This document shows, piece by piece, positions 18,103-24,962 of a stretch of 64,000 bases of DNA. Position 1 is the first letter of the stretch, and each line of letters begins with the position of its first letter. The position numbers and the translations under genes are program-made. The DNA comes from Dorea longicatena (GTDB lineage Bacteria; Bacillota; Clostridia; Lachnospirales; Lachnospiraceae): positions 2,491,001 through 2,555,000 of the forward strand of contig NZ_CP102280.1 of assembly GCF_025150085.1 (NCBI RefSeq), in the 5' to 3' direction. The notes below the pieces were generated by a model. The model was given only the letters and a program-made list of their open reading frames with translations. It did not search any database and was not told where the DNA came from.

Positions 18103-18129
18103 AACCTTGAAGATTCATTCTTCAAGGTT
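18103..18129 (+). terminator. Terminator after tRNA-Leu(CAG)
   Basis: 11-base stem AACCTTGAAGA/TCTTCAAGGTT followed by TTTTTT. Confidence 0.9.
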
Positions 18130-18216
18130 TTTTTGTTATTTAATTGATTAACGAAGTTGGCCTCTCGGTCCTTGAAGAACACAGTATATAGCCGGTTTGA
18201 TGAACTAAATAGCCAT

Positions 18217-19155
18217 TTATTTACTCCGCCGCACCCGCTCCCGCAGCTCCTCAAATATCTCCTTATGCTGCCTTACCTGCATCTTCGGGAACGCTTTCAC
18301 AAGACGTTCGCCAACCTTTGTACGGTTCTCTGCCATCTCTTCGTATTTTGCTTTTAACTCTTCCATACGGGCCTTCATCTCTTCTACATTGATCTTCGGA
18401 GCCAGTTTCTCCATACGGGCTTTTGGTTCTTCCAGGCGTTCCTTTACTCCGTCTCTGAGACCATTCATGATCGCCTTCGGCTCCTCCAGACGTTCCTTCA
18501 GCTCTTCTCTTACATTACCAAGCTGCTCTTTCTTCTCTTCCTGGAATTCCATACCTTCCATTACATTTTCATAGATATTCTCTCCGACCTTGTTAGACAG
18601 ATCTTTCAGCTCGGCTGCAATCTTCTCCATCGTTTCAAGTTTGCGGTTCATCTTCAGAATAGCGGAAGCTGTTACATACAGGTCTGCCAGAAGTCCGACA
18701 GCCAGACATGCCATAACTATAATTCCAAGAACAAATGGAATCATTGTCAACACCTTGTAGATCAGCGGATGGATCACTTTTACGATCAGAACACAGAACA
18801 CGCCCCATATCAATGAGAACAACACGCATACATATCCACCGATATTCAACGGCTGGTCTGAATAATCCCACCATTTATTATGAAAGATCTTCTCCAGCAG
18901 GAATCCGGTAATTCCTTCTATTGCCGTCACAAGTATGGTCGAACTGATATACAATAATACCAGATTATTCTCAACCGGTGTCAGAAACTGTACTACAACA
19001 CCAACTCCGATTCCATATACCGGACAGATCGGTCCGTTTAAGAATCCTCGGTTCACGAATTTTCCCTGTTTCACAGCTGCATATGCAACTTCCGTACACC
19101 ATCCCAGAAATCCATATACAAAAAATGATAATGCAAAATAATAAAACTCTGTCAA
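18217..19155 (-). CDS. CmpB-like putative ABC transporter permease family membrane protein
   Basis: The N-terminal ~175 residues contain five membrane helices and the family motif FLNGPICPVYGIG together with FLLEKIFHNKWWDYS, matching the ABC_trans_CmpB (PF06541) family of Firmicutes. The C-terminal ~140 residues are a long charged coiled coil with repeated RLEEPKARM-type units. The TTG at 19155 is the likely start: AAAGGAG lies nine bases before it and the protein then begins with TEFYYFALSFFVYGFLGW. No ABC partner is adjacent and transport function is unproven. Confidence 0.78.
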   Translation of the reverse strand: MTEFYYFALSFFVYGFLGWCTEVAYAAVKQGKFVNRGFLNGPICPVYGIGVGVVVQFLTPVENNLVLLYISSTILVTAIEGITGFLLEKIFHNKWWDYSDQPLNIGGYVCVLFSLIWGVFCVLIVKVIHPLIYKVLTMIPFVLGIIVMACLAVGLLADLYVTASAILKMNRKLETMEKIAAELKDLSNKVGENIYENVMEGMEFQEEKKEQLGNVREELKERLEEPKAIMNGLRDGVKERLEEPKARMEKLAPKINVEEMKARMEELKAKYEEMAENRTKVGERLVKAFPKMQVRQHKEIFEELRERVRRSK

Positions 19156-19413
19156 ATATACTCTCTCCTTTTTATTATATGATAATAGGATCAAAAGACA
19201 TTTTATCCCCGTATCATTATATTAATAAACTTCATTATACGTGATTCTTTCTTATTTCTCAATAAACATCTTTTCATATCTGTTAAGCTTTTATTGCATG
19301 TAATACAAATCTAAAGTTTTTCTTACAACTTCGTGAATATTCTGTGACCACTCTTGAGAGTTTTTTTCAAACATTATAGAATAAGAGATGGGTATAAATA
19401 GGAGGGACTAATA

Positions 19414-20355
19414 ATGAGTTTAAGTAATAAGAAGAAAACACAATCTACTTCCGATATCTTCGACGACGATTTCGAAGTGATCTACGAAGGTGATCTTCCT
19501 GATATTTCTATTGATGATGACGATGACTACCGCGATGTACTATCAGGATTATCGGATATTGATCATACAGATTACATCAAAAAAAATGATTACGACAGAC
19601 TAACAAAGAAATTAAAGAATAAAAATAAGAAGGCTGGTAAGAAAAACAAAAAACAAAGTAAAAAAGATAACTTCTTTGATACCGCCTACTATGATGACGA
19701 CATCTTTGACGAGCTGGATGATGACCTTTACGATGATGAATATGAAGACGACTACGATAATGAGTATGAAGACGACTGCGACGATCCTCGTAACAACCGA
19801 CAGAAAGAGAAAAAAAGCCGCAAAAATCGTGGTGTAAAAGTTCCAAATGTTGCAAAACCGGTTGCAAAAACCGCTAAAGCCGGAGGAAAGATCCTATTCA
19901 AATTCATCAATCTTCTGTTAAGAATGGGAACACTTCTGCTGATTGCCTGGATCATCTATCTTTTGGGACTGCATTTTCTGGCCAATGCCGGTTCGTTTGG
20001 CAATATTGTTTCCCGCTTAACATCAGCGGATCAGGAACTGATCGCATATCTCGCGGTTGGTGCGGTATTATTGCTCTATGAAGTGATCATCTTTTTCTGC
20101 GTTCTCGGAGGAAGCAAGAAACAGGGACGCAGAGGAAACAGTATTGATAATGGGCGTGGACTTACATCCTTTATTATCATTGCTGTCGGATCATATCTGT
20201 CCGCAATGTTTGCCGTACTCATCCCACAGGCTCCTGCCGCACTTCTGGGTATTCATAATGCTCTGACTGTATACGGCGGATTAAAAGACACACTGCTTCC
20301 GATCTGTATCGCCGGAGTTGTAAGCTGTATCATACGTAAATTTATAATCAAATAA
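19414..20355 (+). CDS. Hypothetical membrane protein with alternating acidic and basic N-terminal tracts
   Basis: Not recognised. Residues 1-150 are low complexity: acidic stretches (DDDFEVIYEGD, ISIDDDDDYRD), a lysine run (about 65-85, KLKNKNKKAGKKNKKQSKK), a second Asp/Glu/Tyr tract (about 92-125, DELDDDLYDDEYEDDYDN) and another basic block. The remaining ~155 residues hold about four membrane helices with a GLTSFIIIAVGSYLSAMF segment. AGGAGG precedes the ATG. A terminator follows directly. The charged region may bind a cationic partner or polymer at the membrane; this is speculative. Confidence 0.75.
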   Translation: MSLSNKKKTQSTSDIFDDDFEVIYEGDLPDISIDDDDDYRDVLSGLSDIDHTDYIKKNDYDRLTKKLKNKNKKAGKKNKKQSKKDNFFDTAYYDDDIFDELDDDLYDDEYEDDYDNEYEDDCDDPRNNRQKEKKSRKNRGVKVPNVAKPVAKTAKAGGKILFKFINLLLRMGTLLLIAWIIYLLGLHFLANAGSFGNIVSRLTSADQELIAYLAVGAVLLLYEVIIFFCVLGGSKKQGRRGNSIDNGRGLTSFIIIAVGSYLSAMFAVLIPQAPAALLGIHNALTVYGGLKDTLLPICIAGVVSCIIRKFIIK

Positions 20356-20372
20356 TATAGAAGCTATACACA

Positions 20373-20412
20373 AAAATCCTGAAGTTCTAATCAAGAAAAA
20401 CTTCAGGATTTT
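20373..20412 (+). terminator. Terminator of the charged-tract membrane protein gene
   Basis: AAAATCCTGAAGTT/AACTTCAGGATTTT stem followed by TATTTTG. Confidence 0.88.
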
Positions 20413-20483
20413 TATTTTGCTATACAGTGAACTTGCCACCTACCGGATCTACCACCGGCAGCTCCTTACGGGCGCTTTGGCAA

Positions 20484-20512
20484 CCGGCAACTTCTCTTGC
20501 ATACTTTGGTAT
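20484..20512 (-). repeat. Post-terminator repeat motif, copy 1
   Basis: Directly after the T-run of the tRNA operon terminator, the minus strand reads GATACCAAAGTATGCA followed by AGAGAAGTTGCCGG. Related sequences occur after three other terminators at about 24827, 27150 and 49123. Confidence 0.6.
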
Positions 20513-20518
20513 CAAAAA

Positions 20519-20545
20519 AGACACTGCCTGCAACCGGCAATGTCT
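20519..20545 (-). terminator. Terminator of the seven-tRNA operon
   Basis: Minus-strand stem AGACATTGCC/GGCAGTGTCT (one mismatch) followed by a T-run, eight bases downstream of tRNA-Leu(TAG). Confidence 0.85.
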
Positions 20546-20552
20546 CTGCAAA

Positions 20553-20633
20553 TGCGGATAACAGGACTTGAACCTGCACGTCATGGACACTAGATCCTAA
20601 GTCTAGCGCGTCTGCCAATTCCGCCATATCCGC
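20553..20633 (-). tRNA. tRNA-Leu (anticodon TAG)
   Basis: Acceptor GCGGATA/TATCCGC, anticodon stem CTAGA/TCTAG with loop CTTAGGA, so anticodon TAG. Long variable arm. Last gene of the tRNA operon. Confidence 0.95.
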
Positions 20634-20681
20634 GTGTAAACAAAATGCAGATTCTTCATTTTGAAAAACCTGCATTCGTAC

Positions 20682-20754
20682 TGAGCGTGCGGGGATTCGA
20701 ACCCCGGACAACTTGATTAAAAGTCAAGTGCTCTACCACCTGAGCTACACGCCC
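20682..20754 (-). tRNA. tRNA-Lys (anticodon TTT)
   Basis: Acceptor GGGCGTG/CACGCTC with a G-U pair, loop CTTTTAA between ACTTGA/TCAAGT gives anticodon TTT; GGTTCGAATCC T-loop present. Confidence 0.95.
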
Positions 20755-20762
20755 ATAATAAA

Positions 20763-20834
20763 CTGGGCTAGTTGGATTCGAACCAACGAATGCAGGAGTC
20801 AAAGTCCTGTGCCTTACCGCTTGGCGATAGCCCA
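20763..20834 (-). tRNA. tRNA-Gln (anticodon TTG)
   Basis: Acceptor TGGGCTA/TAGCCCA, anticodon loop CTTTGAC between CAGGA/TCCTG gives TTG; discriminator G. Confidence 0.95.
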
Positions 20835-20849
20835 ATAAAAAAGAAAAAG

Positions 20850-20924
20850 GGTGGGTAATGGGACTCGAACCCATGATATCCAGAACCACAATCTGGCGCG
20901 CTAACCAACTGCACCATACCCACC
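20850..20924 (-). tRNA. tRNA-His (anticodon GTG)
   Basis: Acceptor GTGGGTA/TACCCAC with the extra encoded G(-1) opposite C73, and anticodon loop TTGTGGT between CCAGA/TCTGG. Confidence 0.95.
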
Positions 20925-20988
20925 ATATTACTTATCGAACTGTCTTTTGTCCAACTAAGTATCACCATATTAAATTTAGTGGTTTAAA

Positions 20989-21062
20989 CGAGCCTGGGGG
21001 GATTCGAACCCTCGACCTACGGCTTAGAAGGCCGTTGCTCTATCCAGCTGAGCTACAGACTC
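20989..21062 (-). tRNA. tRNA-Arg (anticodon TCT)
   Basis: Acceptor GAGTCTG/CAGGCTC, anticodon loop CTTCTAA between ACGGC/GCCGT gives TCT; reads AGA codons. Confidence 0.94.
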
Positions 21063-21101
21063 ATATTTCTTAACCACAACCCGAAACAATTGTTTCAGGA
21101 G

Positions 21102-21172
21102 AGCGGGTGATGGGAATCGAACCCACGTATCCAGCTTGGAAGGCTGGTGTTCTACCATTGAACTACACCCGC
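21102..21172 (-). tRNA. tRNA-Gly (anticodon TCC)
   Basis: Acceptor GCGGGTG/CACCCGC, anticodon loop CTTCCAA between CCAGC/GCTGG gives TCC; short D-loop typical of tRNA-Gly. Confidence 0.95.
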
Positions 21173-21180
21173 ATAGCGTA

Positions 21181-21255
21181 TCGGGGTGACAGGATTCGAA
21201 CCTGCGACCTCCTGGTCCCAAACCAGGCGCTCTAGCCAAGCTGAGCCACACCCCG
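21181..21255 (-). tRNA. tRNA-Pro (anticodon TGG)
   Basis: Acceptor CGGGGTG/CACCCCG, anticodon loop TTTGGGA between CCTGG/CCAGG gives TGG. First gene of the tRNA operon. Confidence 0.95.
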
Positions 21256-21306
21256 ATGGTGTTTCTTTTGTGTCACATTTTGTATCAGCTCCGTGACACA
21301 AGACAT

Positions 21307-21335
21307 ATTATATATGACCTCATACTAATTGTCAA
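21307..21335 (-). promoter_or_regulatory. Consensus promoter of the tRNA operon
   Basis: TTGACA at 21335-21330, 17-base spacer, TATAAT at 21312-21307 on the minus strand: both hexamers match the sigma-A consensus exactly. It serves Pro-Gly-Arg-His-Gln-Lys-Leu in that order. Confidence 0.92.
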
Positions 21336-21366
21336 CAACTTTTTTTGTTTTTTTTATATTTTTTTC

Positions 21367-21410
21367 AAAAGTGCGGATTTTCTTGAAAAATCAATGGTTT
21401 CCGCACTTTT
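21367..21410 (-). terminator. Terminator of the rlm-rdgB-phosphodiesterase operon
   Basis: AAAAGTGCGGA/TCCGCACTTTT arms around a 22-base AT-rich loop, with T-rich sequence on the minus-strand side; it ends 10 bases after the phosphodiesterase stop. Confidence 0.8.
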
Positions 21411-21419
21411 TATTATATT

Positions 21420-21902
21420 CTAATTTAAATATTCCTGCGTAATTTCAAGTTTTCCGTTACTGTCAATCTGCATGATCATATAACTAGGCTTTCTCCCCGG
21501 CTGTCTTGGATAACAAAGGCTTCCCGGATTCAATGTAATAAGCCCTTCTTCCTTTTCATAAAACGGACGATGCGTATGGCCATACATCACAATATCCGCT
21601 CCTCGCCCTCTTGCCTCCTGTTTCAACCGCGTTTCTCCCATAGATACATAATACCCGTGTCCGTGCGTTGTAAATATATGATATCCCTCTACCATGAATT
21701 CTTCTTCTCCAGGCAGATTTGAAAAAAAGTCATTATTTCCACGCACCATATGTACCGGACAATCTGCAACAGCCGGAATATAATCCTCATCCCCCTCTAC
21801 ATCTCCAAGATGGATCAGCATATCTAAGGGCCGTTCTTTCTCTATTACACGGTCAAAATTCTTATGAGAGCCATGTGTGTCACTTATGATCAATATTTTC
21901 AT
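21420..21902 (-). CDS. YfcE/MJ0936-type metallophosphodiesterase
   Basis: A 160-residue calcineurin-like phosphoesterase. Metal-binding motifs are complete: SDTHG (residues 8-12), HLGDVEG, GNND, THGHG and GHTHRP. Family members cleave phosphodiesters such as bis-pNPP; the natural substrate is unknown. It is the last gene of an operon with rdgB (22 bases upstream) and the RNA methyltransferase. Confidence 0.92.
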   Translation of the reverse strand: MKILIISDTHGSHKNFDRVIEKERPLDMLIHLGDVEGDEDYIPAVADCPVHMVRGNNDFFSNLPGEEEFMVEGYHIFTTHGHGYYVSMGETRLKQEARGRGADIVMYGHTHRPFYEKEEGLITLNPGSLCYPRQPGRKPSYMIMQIDSNGKLEITQEYLN

Positions 21903-21924
21903 ATCTATATCTTCACCCTAACTT

Positions 21925-22536
21925 TTATTTATGCTCCAGAATCTTACGAATCTTTCTTAGTCCCTCGCCTCTGTGGCTCAGTTCATTTTTCTTTTCCGGT
22001 GAAAGTTCTGCGCTTGTACAGCCATACTCCGGAAGGAAGAATATCGGATCATACCCAAATCCGTTTTCTCCCGCGATCTCATGGCCAATAATTCCCTCCA
22101 TAGTACCTCTTACCACTTCACAGGAACCATCCGGCATGGCCGCTGCAATCGCACATACAAATCTTGCCGTACGTTTTTCATCAGGGACTCCCTCAAGACG
22201 ATCCAGTAATGTCTGATTCTTAATGTCATAGGAAGTATCTTCTCCCATATAACGTGCAGAATAAATCCCCGGTTCCTTGTTCAAATAATCAATTTCAAGT
22301 CCGGAGTCATCTGCCAGAACCACTGCATTCTTATATTCTGGCATCTGATTTGCAATCTTTGCAATCTCTGTAGCTTTGATCATGGCATTTTCTTCAAAAG
22401 TTGCCCCGTCTTCTACTACATCAGCCTTAATCCCCGCTTCTTTCTGTGACAGGATCTCTGCTCCCAGATCACTCAGGATTGCACGGATCTCTATCATTTT
22501 ATGTTCATTTCCCGTCGCAAATATAATTTTTTCCAT
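21925..22536 (-). CDS. rdgB: XTP/dITP diphosphatase (RdgB/HAM1 family)
   Basis: Hydrolyses deaminated purine nucleoside triphosphates (ITP, XTP, dITP), keeping them out of nucleic acids. The 203-residue protein begins IIFATGNEHKMIEIRAIL, has VLADDSGLEIDYL for the catalytic acidic residues and the FGYDPIFFLPEYG and LSHRGEGLRKI motifs. One base separates it from the upstream methyltransferase stop. Confidence 0.96.
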   Translation of the reverse strand: MEKIIFATGNEHKMIEIRAILSDLGAEILSQKEAGIKADVVEDGATFEENAMIKATEIAKIANQMPEYKNAVVLADDSGLEIDYLNKEPGIYSARYMGEDTSYDIKNQTLLDRLEGVPDEKRTARFVCAIAAAMPDGSCEVVRGTMEGIIGHEIAGENGFGYDPIFFLPEYGCTSAELSPEKKNELSHRGEGLRKIRKILEHK

Positions 22537-22537
22537 C

Positions 22538-23710
22538 TTATCTTTTCTCCTGTTTTTCTCCCGGACGCTTTGCCTTAGGTGGTTTTGGTCCCAGGAACTG
22601 GTAAAAATATGTCTTCAACATTCCATTGTAAATTTTCCGGTTACGATCTGCTTTTCGTCCGAAATAGCGTTCTGCATCCTCATAAGAAGTAATCATGTAT
22701 GCTGACCACGAATCCAGATTTTTAAAACTCTCGCCAAATGTTTTATATAATGCCGGCAGGTCTTTCTTATCTTCCAGCCTCTCCCCATATGGCGGGTTCG
22801 TAATAATAAATCCATATTTCTTCGGGTGGCTCAAATCTTTTACATCTCTTTCCTGAAAATGTATCAGATGATCTACTCCTGCTTCTCTTGCATTGCGTCT
22901 TGCAATCTTAATTACAGAACCATCTGCATCATACCCTTGAATGTCAACTTCTATGTCATCATCGATCAGTTCATTTGCCTCATTCACCGTATCATACCAA
23001 AGCTTCTTTGGGATCAGATTCGTCCATTCTTCCGCTGTAAATGACCGGTTCATTCCGGGTGCGATATTTGCTGCGATCATCGCTGCTTCTATAGGAAATG
23101 TTCCACTTCCGCAAAACGGATCTACAAGAATCCTGTCTTTGTGCCATGGCGTCAGCATGATCAGTGCCGCTGCAAGTGTCTCTGTGATCGGAGCTTTTCC
23201 CGCAACTTCACGATACCCTCTCTTATGCAGTGATACTCCCGATGTATCGATACCGACCGTTACCACATCTTTTTTCAGAAAAACTCTTACCGGATAAGCC
23301 GCACCGTCTTCTTCAAACCACTCTACATGATATTTCTGTTGAAGTCTTCTTACCATTGCCTTTTTCATTACTGACTGGATATCCGATGGACTGAATAATT
23401 TACTTTTTACAGATGCTGCTTTCGCAATCCAGAATTTTCCATTTTCCGGTATATAATTTTCCCAGTCAAGTGCCTTTGTATTCTCAAATAATTCTTCATA
23501 ACTGGTAGCCTTAAAGCTTCCTACTTTTAAGAGCACCCTTTCTGCAGTTCTCAGGAATATATTAGCACGGCAGATTGCTTCCGCATCTCCCCAAAACCCA
23601 ACTCTTCCATCTTCTACTTCTGAGATATCATATCCCAGATCCAGTATCTCTCTTTTTAATACTGCTTCCAATCCAAAATGACAGGGAGCGATCAATTCCA
23701 TTTTTTTCAT
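22538..23710 (-). CDS. THUMP-domain class I RNA methyltransferase (RlmL/YpsC-like)
   Basis: A 390-residue protein with an N-terminal ferredoxin-like/THUMP region (to ~165) and a Rossmann methyltransferase core carrying DPFCGSGTFPIEAA for S-adenosylmethionine and the N6-adenine/N2-guanine-type catalytic motif NPPYGERL. Gram-positive homologues (B. subtilis YpsC) are assigned to 23S rRNA G2445-type N2-methylation, an assignment taken from the E. coli RlmL N-terminal module. The C-terminal tail is Lys/Arg/Pro rich. First gene of the operon. Confidence 0.88.
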   Translation of the reverse strand: MKKMELIAPCHFGLEAVLKREILDLGYDISEVEDGRVGFWGDAEAICRANIFLRTAERVLLKVGSFKATSYEELFENTKALDWENYIPENGKFWIAKAASVKSKLFSPSDIQSVMKKAMVRRLQQKYHVEWFEEDGAAYPVRVFLKKDVVTVGIDTSGVSLHKRGYREVAGKAPITETLAAALIMLTPWHKDRILVDPFCGSGTFPIEAAMIAANIAPGMNRSFTAEEWTNLIPKKLWYDTVNEANELIDDDIEVDIQGYDADGSVIKIARRNAREAGVDHLIHFQERDVKDLSHPKKYGFIITNPPYGERLEDKKDLPALYKTFGESFKNLDSWSAYMITSYEDAERYFGRKADRNRKIYNGMLKTYFYQFLGPKPPKAKRPGEKQEKR

Positions 23711-23811
23711 CTATTTCTCCATATAATAAATATTAATTTCTACTTCTTTATCTTACTGACAAGTAATAGTTTTTGTCAATATGTTTTGCTATATCGTATG
23801 TAAACCCCAAA

Positions 23812-23837
23812 ACAGGACGTGCGTTTGCACGTCCTGT
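23812..23837 (-). terminator. Terminator of the pentapeptide-repeat protein gene
   Basis: Perfect stem ACAGGACGTGC/GCACGTCCTGT with a 4-base loop; TTTTGGGGTTT follows on the minus strand. Confidence 0.8.
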
Positions 23838-23852
23838 CCGGAAAACTTTTTC

Positions 23853-24059
23853 CTAATACTGACTGTTTTCATTTCCGTAATTATAAGAATTCTTGTCTTT
23901 CGCATCTTTATCATATGCGTTTTTGTTCGATGCATTCTTGTCGTATGCATTTTTTCCATATGAATTCTTATTTGATGTGTTTCTGGATGCATTTTTGTTT
24001 GATGTGTTCTTGTCTGATGCGTTATGACAGTTTTCTGATGAGTTGTAATTTTTAGCCAT
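23853..24059 (-). CDS. Small Asn/Lys-rich pentapeptide-repeat protein (unknown)
   Basis: A 68-residue protein not recognised. After MAKNYNSSENCH it is built from about ten tandem five-residue units of the form N-[AST]-[SY]-[DNG]-K (for example NASDK, NTSNK, NSYGK, NAYDK), ending NYGNENSQY. AGGAGG lies eight bases before the ATG and a terminator follows, so it is probably expressed. It is very hydrophilic, has one Cys and no membrane segment. Similar Asn-rich small proteins are sometimes spore or surface associated, but nothing here proves that. Longer overlapping frames lack ribosome binding sites. Confidence 0.72.
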   Translation of the reverse strand: MAKNYNSSENCHNASDKNTSNKNASRNTSNKNSYGKNAYDKNASNKNAYDKDAKDKNSYNYGNENSQY

Positions 24060-24243
24060 TTTGAATTCCTCCTAATCTTTTTTGCTACGAGATTAGTATG
24101 TCCTGTCATTCACTGATTATACATCCGGCGATATATTAAGAATTTTTTAATATTTTTCTTGATTTTTACATTTTACTATATTATACTGTTGTTGTAGAAA
24201 GAATACTTTCTACAACCCCTTATTAATTATTTATACTCCCCTC
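24060..24243. other. Intergenic region with perfect 11-base hairpin
   Basis: Holds GTTGTAGAAAG-AATA-CTTTCTACAAC at 24191-24216 and, next to it, TATAAT on the minus strand at 24185-24180, a likely -10 for the small repeat protein. The hairpin could be an operator; no good -35 is seen. Confidence 0.5.
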
Positions 24244-24274
24244 AAAAGACCGATGGCTCCCCCATCGGTCTTTT
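24244..24274. terminator. Terminator downstream of the DUF1700 protein gene
   Basis: Perfect 13-base stem AAAAGACCGATGG/CCATCGGTCTTTT with a five-base loop; T-rich on both strands. Confidence 0.85.
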
Positions 24275-24324
24275 ATTTTTGCATATATCAAATTTTCCAA
24301 AAATCAACGAGTCTTTCCGCTCTC

Positions 24325-24804
24325 TCACCTTCTGGAACCCTTCACTAGCTTTAAGATCAGACACAGGATCAACAGCGGAATAAATATCGGTGCCAGAATA
24401 CTGATGATTCCTCCAATTACAGCCACAACTAATACGATAACACCAATGATTCCAAGAAGAAGCACCAGTTTCTTCCACCATGTATCAAGTCCGAAGACAT
24501 GCACTCCTCTGTGTCCTGATTCCTCGTCATAGCCCTGTTCATACGTCTGGCTTCTCTGTCTTTCCGGCTCATAGCTGTCATATGTTTCCCCCGTATTTCC
24601 CTTGATTTCTTCCGAGGTAATGATATTCTTCGCAATTGCCCATGGATCGCCAAGCTCTTCTATTACTTCTGACTCTTTTCTGCCTTTTCGCACTTCTTCT
24701 GTAATATAATCATTATAATAATCCACATTATCCCGAATTACATTTCCCGAAAGGTCATTCGCAAGCGCTTTTTTTAATTTATCTAAAAATTCCCGTTTTG
24801 TCAT
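24325..24804 (-). CDS. DUF1700-like (HAAS domain) membrane protein
   Basis: A 159-residue protein starting MTKREFLDKLKKAL, with the DYYNDYI and VIEELGDPWAIAKNII motifs of the DUF1700/HAAS domain (residues 1-65), an acidic linker and two adjacent C-terminal membrane helices (about 113-133 and 136-153). HAAS proteins usually accompany PadR regulators; none is adjacent here. A role in signal relay to a membrane partner is inferred only. Confidence 0.8.
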   Translation of the reverse strand: MTKREFLDKLKKALANDLSGNVIRDNVDYYNDYITEEVRKGRKESEVIEELGDPWAIAKNIITSEEIKGNTGETYDSYEPERQRSQTYEQGYDEESGHRGVHVFGLDTWWKKLVLLLGIIGVIVLVVAVIGGIISILAPIFIPLLILCLILKLVKGSRR

Positions 24805-24825
24805 GATTGCCCTCCTTACAGGATT

Positions 24826-24847
24826 TTACATACTTTGGTATAAAAAA
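24826..24847 (-). repeat. Post-terminator repeat motif, copy 2
   Basis: The minus strand reads TTTTTTATACCAAAGTATG immediately after the glnA-III terminator T-run, matching the copy at 20484-20512 over the ATACCAAAGTATG core. Confidence 0.55.
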
Positions 24848-24896
24848 CCCTGAACTTAGAATAGCACAATCATGTGTCCATTCCAAGTCCAGGGTT
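24846..24896 (-). terminator. Terminator of the GSIII gene
   Basis: Arms AACCCTGAACTTAGAAT/ATTCCAAGTCCAGGGTT with two mismatches, then TTTTTT on the minus strand, 67 bases after the stop. Confidence 0.85.
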
Positions 24897-24962
24897 CTTA
24901 AATTTTTCTAATGTATTTCTAAAATAATTTCTTCGTCTAACGAATGACCTGCTCTTTTTTGT

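Noticed and set aside
23853..24059. Possible CRISPR array at the 15-base repeats
   Set aside because: The repeats are short, contiguous, degenerate and codon-phased, with no spacers and no cas genes.
23789..24109. 106-codon His/Thr-rich frame over the small repeat gene
   Set aside because: A shifted frame of the same tandem repeat; only the 68-codon frame has AGGAGG at proper distance.
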